From: Azolla caroliniana
Taxonomy: Eukaryota > Polypodiophyta
Direction of reading: 5' to 3'
DNA: 64,000 nucleotides
Assembly: GCA_043228905.1 (NCBI GenBank)
Contig: JBHGNT010000009.1
Location: 11,284,001-11,348,000, forward strand
Below are positions 60,856 through 64,000 of the stretch, one piece after another. A model generated the notes under the pieces. That model was not told where the DNA came from. It saw only the letters and a program-made list of their open reading frames with translations, and searched no databases. Both the position numbers and the translations under genes were made by a program. How positions within the stretch are numbered: the first letter of the stretch is position 1; the number at the start of each line of letters is the position of its first letter.

Positions 60856-62348
60856 ATGACTAGACCAACAAGCGGACCGGTTACAGATCGAGCAAGGAGA
60901 CTCGCTGAGCGGCTGCAGAAGCGAGAAGCCTTCCAGTAGGCGGCGGAAGAGATTCGTTCGGATCAATCTTTTTCCAAAGTGATCCGGCTAGTGGCCGAGG
61001 AGTCACTCCATTTGCAACAAGATTTCCACCCCGACAAAGGAAGCAACTTAAGTAGTCTTCGGGAAACGGAATCCCTTCCGCAGGCATTAATGGCAGGAGA
61101 AGGCGATTCAGAACCATTTTCGTCCTTTGAATCGGACTCGTTCGGTGAATATAGCGCTCATTCTAATTACCGCAGCAGTCACGACACCCCAGATAGACCG
61201 GCGGACGAGGAATCGGATACCTTACCGACACCGGAACCAGAATTGACAGAGCTGGAAGCCACAGACCGGACAAGGACTGAGCAAACCTCAACATCCGAAG
61301 CAGAGGAGGAAAGACCTCCCACAAAGGAAGAAAGACCTCCGACAGAGGAGGAGGAGAGACCTCTGACACCACCGGCCCGCATTCCAACACCGGACGACGA
61401 CATGTTGTTTCAATATCCCAAGTACCAGGATGATCCGGACACAGAGGCCCATGTCTATGCATTTCAGCAGACCTGGGAAGCGAATCATGTGTCACAGCGC
61501 TTAACTGCGGCCGAAACAGAACGCTCAAAGATGGCGAAGTTTGGCATGACCCTGGAAGGACGGCGCTTGACGCAAGATCCGAGCACCATCACGACGTTTG
61601 AGGCCTTGAAAACTAAATTTTTACACTTTTTTCACAAAGAGGTGGTTCAATGGGAAATGGTCGGCCTATTTTATACCATCCGGCAGGAGCCCACGGAGAA
61701 CATTCAACAATTTGTAATCCGATTCCAATGAATGCACAGCTAGCTCAGTCGGGCACCACTCGAGGAAGAGACAAAGGCGATATTCCTAGCAGCACTCCGA
61801 GACCCCTACGAACGGTGTGCACAGTCATTGATTTCCGCACGAGCTCCGTCGACCAGGTCATAGACCGAGTCAGGGAAATGGAAAACTCCAGCTCGTGGCT
61901 GAAGATGGGAGCACTCCAACGAACATTACCAACCAATGAAGACCTCCGATTTCGACAAGAAATTCAATGTACGACTTGCCTGAATGCCGAACACTCGGCG
62001 CTGGACTGCACCATGCGTTCTCAATGCTTGCTTTGCTATTCCAGAAACCACACAATGGATCGGTGCGAGTATAACTTGTTGAATCGGCAAGCGCCACCGG
62101 TCTGGCAAATCGAACCATGGAGCAACCAGGAGGACGAAGAAGAGCGCTGGCGGCGAGAGGAGCGTTACCGACCGGCACAAGATGTATGGTACAGTGATCG
62201 AAGAGACGCTTATGACCACGATCGGTATGATAGATATGATAGATATCGAAACTATAATGGGGAACGGAATGAGCGATACAACCGGGATCACTCCCTCGGT
62301 TACAACCCACGAAGGGAGGACTATGGGAAGTATGATGACCGTCCCTAA
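60856..62348 (+). pseudogene. GYP6 gag with two zinc knuckles
   Basis: The likely start is ATG 60856 (MTRPTSGPVTDRARRLAERL), with stops at 60937, 61729 and 61741. An acidic, Pro/Glu-rich N-terminal part (TPEPELTELEATDRTRTEQT) precedes the capsid core (FEALKTKFLHFFHKEVVQWE, IRQEPTENIQQFVIRFQ). A 1-base shift near 61806 changes frame to FRTSSVDQVIDRVREMENSS. Knuckles CTTCLNAEHSALDC and CLLCYSRNHTMDRC follow, then an Arg/Tyr-rich RNA-binding-like tail. A TAA at 62346 separates it from the next segment in the same frame. Confidence 0.87.
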
Positions 62349-62564
62349 CAGGATTACCGGAACAAAAGGCATTTCAACAAAAAAAGGCATTTCAATAAAA
62401 AAGGAGATCACCAACGGGACTCGGAAAAGGGTACACCAAGCACCCAAGTAGACCAAGGCCAAGCACTTACAACAGTACCTCAACCGGGTGCCAAAGCAAA
62501 AGTAGAATCCAGCAACAGTAACCAATGTCCGGCGAAAAGCTACGATAAGTGACCAGCGGTAAAC
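62349..62564 (+). pseudogene. GYP6 gag-protease linker
   Basis: The same frame as the gag end continues past the TAA with a short repeat (RHFNKKRHFNKK) and Gln/Ser-rich text up to a TGA at 62550-62552. This suggests gag and pol were one frame. Confidence 0.65.
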
Positions 62565-64000
62565 ATGGTGGTAGCGGATGTCGCGGACATACAACAAGTG
62601 ACCACGAGGTCAAAAGGAAAAGCAACGAAATGGGAAACCCAAGAAGCCATCCGGAAGCAGGCCACCGAATGGGTAAAGAAGGAAAATGAGCGGAATGTGG
62701 CAGAACTGGAACAACAAAAGGAGAATCCAGAGGAGCCCAACGGTAATAACCAGGCGGAAAACCCAACATGGCAGGCGTTGCAAGAATGCCAAATCACGCT
62801 GCCATTAGGTCAGCTATTGCAGTTAGTACCTCAGTTTATGGAAGGACTGAAGACGGGAATGACTGCGGTTGACACGCCATCGGCTCCGACGTTCTTTTCT
62901 AATCCGGAGGAAGGACCGACGGTAGTGGACACGAGCAGTCCGGCTATCACAGCCATCGTCAAGGGACGAGAGCTACCCGGAACGATTATTGACGGAGGAT
63001 CCGACGTGAACGTGATTAGCCTCCGAACTTGTAATACCCTAGGAATCCAGGACTGGGAGCCATGCCCGTTTTGGCTCCGGATGGCGAACACAAGTTCAAT
63101 AAGACCTACCGGATTGATACGAGATTTGGAAGTGACTATCAGAGGTCACACATTTCGCATCTCGGCAATAGTCCTCCAGCTCAATGCACAAGGGGCATAT
63201 CCACTATTGTTGGGCCGCCCATGGCTAAAAATAGTGCACATCAAGCAAAACTGGTGGAAAAACATAATTACTTTCCGGCGCGGCAAAGCGAAAGTACGAG
63301 TACCTACACTACCACGTTCGAGTACCGACAAGGAGCTAACACCGATGTATGCGGAATGTGTCAATATGCTTGAAGGATTGGCTAATGAAGAGGTCGATCA
63401 TTACTTACAGGAGAATCCGAAAATTGTACCTTTATTTGAAATTGATGTCGCCAAAGCAGTGGCACCATATATAATGCAACTGGAGTATGCCGTTGAAGAA
63501 CCGGAAAAAGAAGCCATCAGAGAGTTACGGCAAGCGCAGGAAACTTTGGAGAAGGAATTGGTAGTATCTCAACACGTAAAAACCTCTGAACTGGAAGATG
63601 TAAACCTAGGCACCACAAAAGACACAAGACCAGTTCACATCGCCAAAGAAATGACTCCAGGAAGGAAGATAGCAATGATCACCTTATTAAAGGAGTTCCG
63701 GGATGTGTTCGCGTGGTCTTACGAGGACATGCAGGGGCTAGATCCTCAGTTGTATCAACACCATATACATCTGAGTAAGGATGCCAAGCCGGTGGCGCAA
63801 CGGCGCTACCGTATGAACCCTAACTATGCAGCAAAAGTGAAGGACGAAAGCGACAAATTGTTACGGGTAGGGTTCATCCGACCGGTCAAGAAGGCGACAT
63901 GGCTGAGTCTGATAGTCGTCGTACTAAAAAAGAACGGAAAAATCAGGGTACGTGTCGACTACCGGAAGTTGAATGCGGCAACGGTAACCGACGCCTTCCC
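62565..64000 (+). CDS. GYP6 protease and reverse transcriptase, runs off the window
   Basis: The frame opens at ATG 62565 (MVVADVADIQQVTTRSKGKA) and has no stop up to base 64000, 478 codons. The protease site is near residue 140 (GTIIDGGSDVNVIS, D-G-G), followed by AQGAYPLLLGRPWLK. A long linker (MYAECVNMLEGLANEEVDHY) leads to RT (DVFAWSYEDMQGLDPQL, KPVAQRRYRMNPNYAAKVKD, KNGKIRVRVDYRKLN). Catalytic RT motifs lie beyond the window. It parallels GYP2 27294-28840 and is the best-preserved gypsy pol of that family here. The true upstream end is probably the gag frame. Confidence 0.88.
   Translation, partial: MVVADVADIQQVTTRSKGKATKWETQEAIRKQATEWVKKENERNVAELEQQKENPEEPNGNNQAENPTWQALQECQITLPLGQLLQLVPQFMEGLKTGMTAVDTPSAPTFFSNPEEGPTVVDTSSPAITAIVKGRELPGTIIDGGSDVNVISLRTCNTLGIQDWEPCPFWLRMANTSSIRPTGLIRDLEVTIRGHTFRISAIVLQLNAQGAYPLLLGRPWLKIVHIKQNWWKNIITFRRGKAKVRVPTLPRSSTDKELTPMYAECVNMLEGLANEEVDHYLQENPKIVPLFEIDVAKAVAPYIMQLEYAVEEPEKEAIRELRQAQETLEKELVVSQHVKTSELEDVNLGTTKDTRPVHIAKEMTPGRKIAMITLLKEFRDVFAWSYEDMQGLDPQLYQHHIHLSKDAKPVAQRRYRMNPNYAAKVKDESDKLLRVGFIRPVKKATWLSLIVVVLKKNGKIRVRVDYRKLNAATVTDAF

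Larger units (their letters stand above)
60377..64000 (+). mobile_element. GYP6: Ty3/gypsy element, continues beyond the window
   Basis: The 5' LTR (60377-60802), PBS-like site, gag, protease and RT start are on the plus strand. It belongs to the GYP2 coding family (same knuckles, DGGS protease, linker) but has an unrelated LTR. The last frame is open from 62565 to the window edge. Lesions so far are five in-frame stops and one frameshift in gag. Confidence 0.85.

Overview
This window reads as nuclear intergenic DNA of a land plant, built almost entirely of LTR retrotransposons inserted into one another. No intact host gene is visible. The plant assignment rests on Ty1/copia elements primed by initiator-Met tRNA (PBS TGGTATCAGAGC), Ty3/gypsy chromoviruses with C-terminal chromodomains, TTAGGGTTT-type repeats, and a fragment of a PLS-type pentatricopeptide repeat (PPR) gene. 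The PPR wording and the gag types would fit a seed-free plant (fern, lycophyte or bryophyte), but that is inference.

Layout. 1-940: a possible LTR relic and low-complexity DNA. 941-4369: COP1, a minus-strand copia element missing its 3' part. 4370-7968: COP2, a plus-strand copia element missing its 5' part. 7972-8475: an old gypsy integrase relic. 8480-8708: the PPR fragment. 8708-42270: a nest around copia element COP3. COP3 is split by gypsy GYP1 (10477-15524) and by gypsy GYP2 (16747-42003). GYP2 is itself split by copia COP4 (18081-26839), by a solo LTR (29632-30399) and by chromovirus GYP3 (31003-38101). COP4 is split in its gag by DNA1 (18699-23472), a probable Mutator-like transposon with a 9-bp target duplication and an interior of TATG-type repeats. 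Nesting is therefore four deep: DNA1 in COP4 in GYP2 in COP3. Most joins are supported by target-site duplications and by reading frames that resume on the far side.

42290-44650: relics of GYP3-like DNA, a LINE 3' end and telomere-like repeats. 44657-56995: a 22-bp minisatellite split by gypsy GYP4 (44893-56827), which holds the young copia COP5 (46294-51809). 56996-60376: an LTR end and GYP5, a deleted relative of GYP4 carrying a 91-bp inverted repeat. 60377-64000: GYP6, a gypsy element of the GYP2 coding family that runs off the window inside reverse transcriptase.

The genes are retrotransposon gag (capsid, zinc knuckle), protease, integrase, reverse transcriptase (RT) and RNase H, in copia order (PR-INT-RT-RH) or gypsy order (PR-RT-RH-INT). 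All copies carry stops, frameshifts or deletions. The best preserved are COP5 (one frame with three stops, nearly identical LTRs), GYP3 (three lesions, LTRs about 99% alike) and GYP6. Identities were judged by eye, since no alignment could be run.
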